Shown here: piece by piece, positions 62,992 to 64,000 of the stretch
How positions within the stretch are numbered: the first letter of the stretch is position 1
Layout: the number at the start of each line of letters is the position of its first letter
Source: Actinomycetes bacterium
Lineage (GTDB): Bacteria > Actinomycetota > Acidimicrobiia > Acidimicrobiales > RAAP-2
NCBI GenBank assembly: GCA_021818265.1
Contig: JAKAEP010000001.1
Coordinates: 186,001-250,000 of the forward strand
Reading direction: 5' to 3'
Length of the DNA stretch: 64,000 nucleotides
Position numbers and translations under genes: made by a program
The notes under the pieces: model-generated
Told to the model about the DNA's origin: nothing
Database searches by the model: none
Seen by the model: only the letters and a program-made list of their open reading frames with translations

Positions 62992-64000
62992 TCAACCTAG
63001 CGAGCGGGCGGACCGGCGCAGGAGCCACGCCCCGAGCAGCGCCGCCACCACCGAGCTCGCGAGCAGGCCGAGGTCCAACGCGGCGTAGGTGGGGCTCGCC
63101 GAGCCGAAGAGGGTCCCGGCGAAGAGCAGTGGCACCGTGAAGCCGATCGCGCAGACCACGGCCACCTCGACGACGAGGCGCGTCGAGAGCGAGGGGTGGG
63201 GGAGGTAGCCGGCGAGTCGGGCGAGGCCCACCCCGCCGGTGATGCCCACCACCTTGCCCACCAGCCGGATCGCGACCGTCGCGAGCACGAGCGAGAGCGT
63301 CGTGGCCCCGGAGAGGTCTCGCCAGGCGACCCCTCCGGCGACGAAGGCGAACAGGGGCAGGACGAACGTCGCCGAGAGGAGGGTGGTGCGCTGCTCCAGC
63401 CGGTCGCACCACAGCGAGCCGGTGTTGATGAGGCCCCCCGCGAGCACGCCGGCGAGGGCGGGGTCGACGTTGGCCCAGGCGAAGCCGAGCCAGGTCGCCC
63501 CGAGGAGGGCGGCCGCCGGCCCCGGGCGGTCGAGCCGACGCACGAGGGGCGTGCCGGCGACGACGACGACGGCGAGCACCGCGAGCCCGGCCGGGCGCGG
63601 GTGGGTGGTCCCGGTCACGGTGAGCACCACGACGCTCGCCACGTCGTCGGCGATGGCGAGGGTGAGGAGGAAGGTCCGCAGGGCCGGGGGGAGGCGCCGG
63701 CCGACGAGGGCGACCACGCCGAGGGAGAAGGCGACGTCGGTCGCCATCGGCACGCCCCAGCCCCGCACCAGCGCACCGCGCCCGAGCAGGTGGCCCAGGG
63801 CGACTGAGGAGAGGGCGGTCGCGGCCATCCCGCCGAGGGCGCCGACGACCGGCGACACGGCGTGGGCGCGCGTGGTGAGCACGCCGCGGGTCAGCTCCCG
63901 GGAGAGCTCGAGCCCCACGGCCGCGAAGAACACGACCATCAGGCCGTTGACGACGAGGTCGTGCGCGGTCCCGACGTCCAAGAAGTCGGCGAGGCGCCAG
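62992..64000 (-). CDS. nhaA: Na+/H+ antiporter NhaA, truncated by the window edge
   Basis: About 335 residues are visible; the frame is open to the window end, so the true start lies outside. Blocks match NhaA: LMVVFFAAVGLELSRELTRG, the paired Asp residues in FLLTLAIADDVASVVV that bind Na+ and H+, and GWGVPMATDVAFSLGVVAL. About ten hydrophobic segments are present. It exchanges external protons for internal sodium. The stop is TGA at 62992-62994. Confidence 0.92.
   Translation of the reverse strand, partial: WRLADFLDVGTAHDLVVNGLMVVFFAAVGLELSRELTRGVLTTRAHAVSPVVGALGGMAATALSSVALGHLLGRGALVRGWGVPMATDVAFSLGVVALVGRRLPPALRTFLLTLAIADDVASVVVLTVTGTTHPRPAGLAVLAVVVVAGTPLVRRLDRPGPAAALLGATWLGFAWANVDPALAGVLAGGLINTGSLWCDRLEQRTTLLSATFVLPLFAFVAGGVAWRDLSGATTLSLVLATVAIRLVGKVVGITGGVGLARLAGYLPHPSLSTRLVVEVAVVCAIGFTVPLLFAGTLFGSASPTYAALDLGLLASSVVAALLGAWLLRRSARSLG
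62994..62999 (-). promoter_or_regulatory. TAGGTT, leaderless promoter of the nitronate monooxygenase gene
   Basis: TAGGTT on the minus strand ends exactly 6 bases before the GTG at 62987. It overlaps the last codons of nhaA. Confidence 0.5.

Overview
The window is very GC-rich DNA (well above 70% by eye), densely packed with short 4-base gene overlaps (ATGA/GTGA) and many GTG starts. DUF3039, the mec-cysO-cysM set, a catalase-peroxidase and an actinobacterial type of RNase P RNA and tmRNA point to a chromosomal segment of a high-GC actinomycete. A member of the Acidimicrobiia or a related deep branch is my guess, but the sequence alone does not prove it. I see no insertion sequences, prophage, CRISPR array or plasmid functions, so this reads as core plus metabolic chromosome.

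Layout. 1-4152: a divergent pair (EEP-family enzyme, cut by the window edge; PhzF-like isomerase), a small operon (PhzF, FMN-binding, NUDIX, zinc-ribbon coiled coil) and an aldo/keto reductase. 4142-12418 (minus strand): two heterodimeric ABC exporters (an asymmetric multidrug-type pair and a CydDC-like pair) separated by a TM0106-type RecB-like nuclease. 12452-12807: RNase P RNA (rnpB). 12879-16292: xseA, xseB, metallo-hydrolase, ferredoxin reductase-like flavoprotein. 16289-20801 (minus): glycerol-3-phosphate cluster glpD, alkyl-DHAP-synthase-like flavoprotein, glpK. 21072-25142: four-gene ABC importer of the iron/polyamine/aminoethylphosphonate class. 25171-27482: acyl-CoA dehydrogenase and alpha-methylacyl-CoA racemase. 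27479-30528: small regulators and DUF3039, amidotransferase, RNA methyltransferase. 30765-32951: katG. 33514-36508: aldehyde dehydrogenase, DUF779, zinc alcohol dehydrogenase. 37487-38408: ssrA and smpB. 38453-41544: mec-cysO-cysM, then rph and rdgB. 41583-45429: LON-like protein, FKBP isomerase, tRNA-Leu, clpP, Wzm/Wzt-type polysaccharide exporter. 46087-49686: HAD phosphatase, 1-Cys peroxiredoxin, acyl-CoA ligase, orn, dut. 49731: tRNA-Gly. 50295-52991: polar amino-acid ABC importer. 53028-58910: a probable catabolic cluster (nitroreductase, sphingosine-phosphate-lyase-like PLP enzyme, FGGY kinase, alpha/beta hydrolase, phosphonate-monoester-hydrolase/sulfatase). 58917-64000: nitroreductase, ABC-2 transporter pair, msrA, nitronate monooxygenase, NhaA (cut by the edge).

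How parts work together. Thiol and redox functions recur: a CydDC-like exporter, carrier-protein-dependent cysteine synthesis, KatG, a 1-Cys peroxiredoxin behind a long inverted repeat, and MsrA. Quality control is grouped: tmRNA with SmpB, RNase PH, ClpP, FKBP, Orn. Lipid metabolism is represented by the glycerol-phosphate/ether-lipid-like cluster, acyl-CoA dehydrogenase, racemase and acyl-CoA ligase.

The strongest pattern not explained by gene content is regulatory: about twenty genes have a TAnnnT hexamer ending 6-8 bases (usually exactly 6) before the start codon and no Shine-Dalgarno sequence, which predicts widespread leaderless transcription. The most interesting protein-level candidates are the 53-59 kb catabolic cluster, the CysO homologue with a Ser-His tail after Gly-Gly, and the ether-lipid-like glycerol-phosphate cluster.
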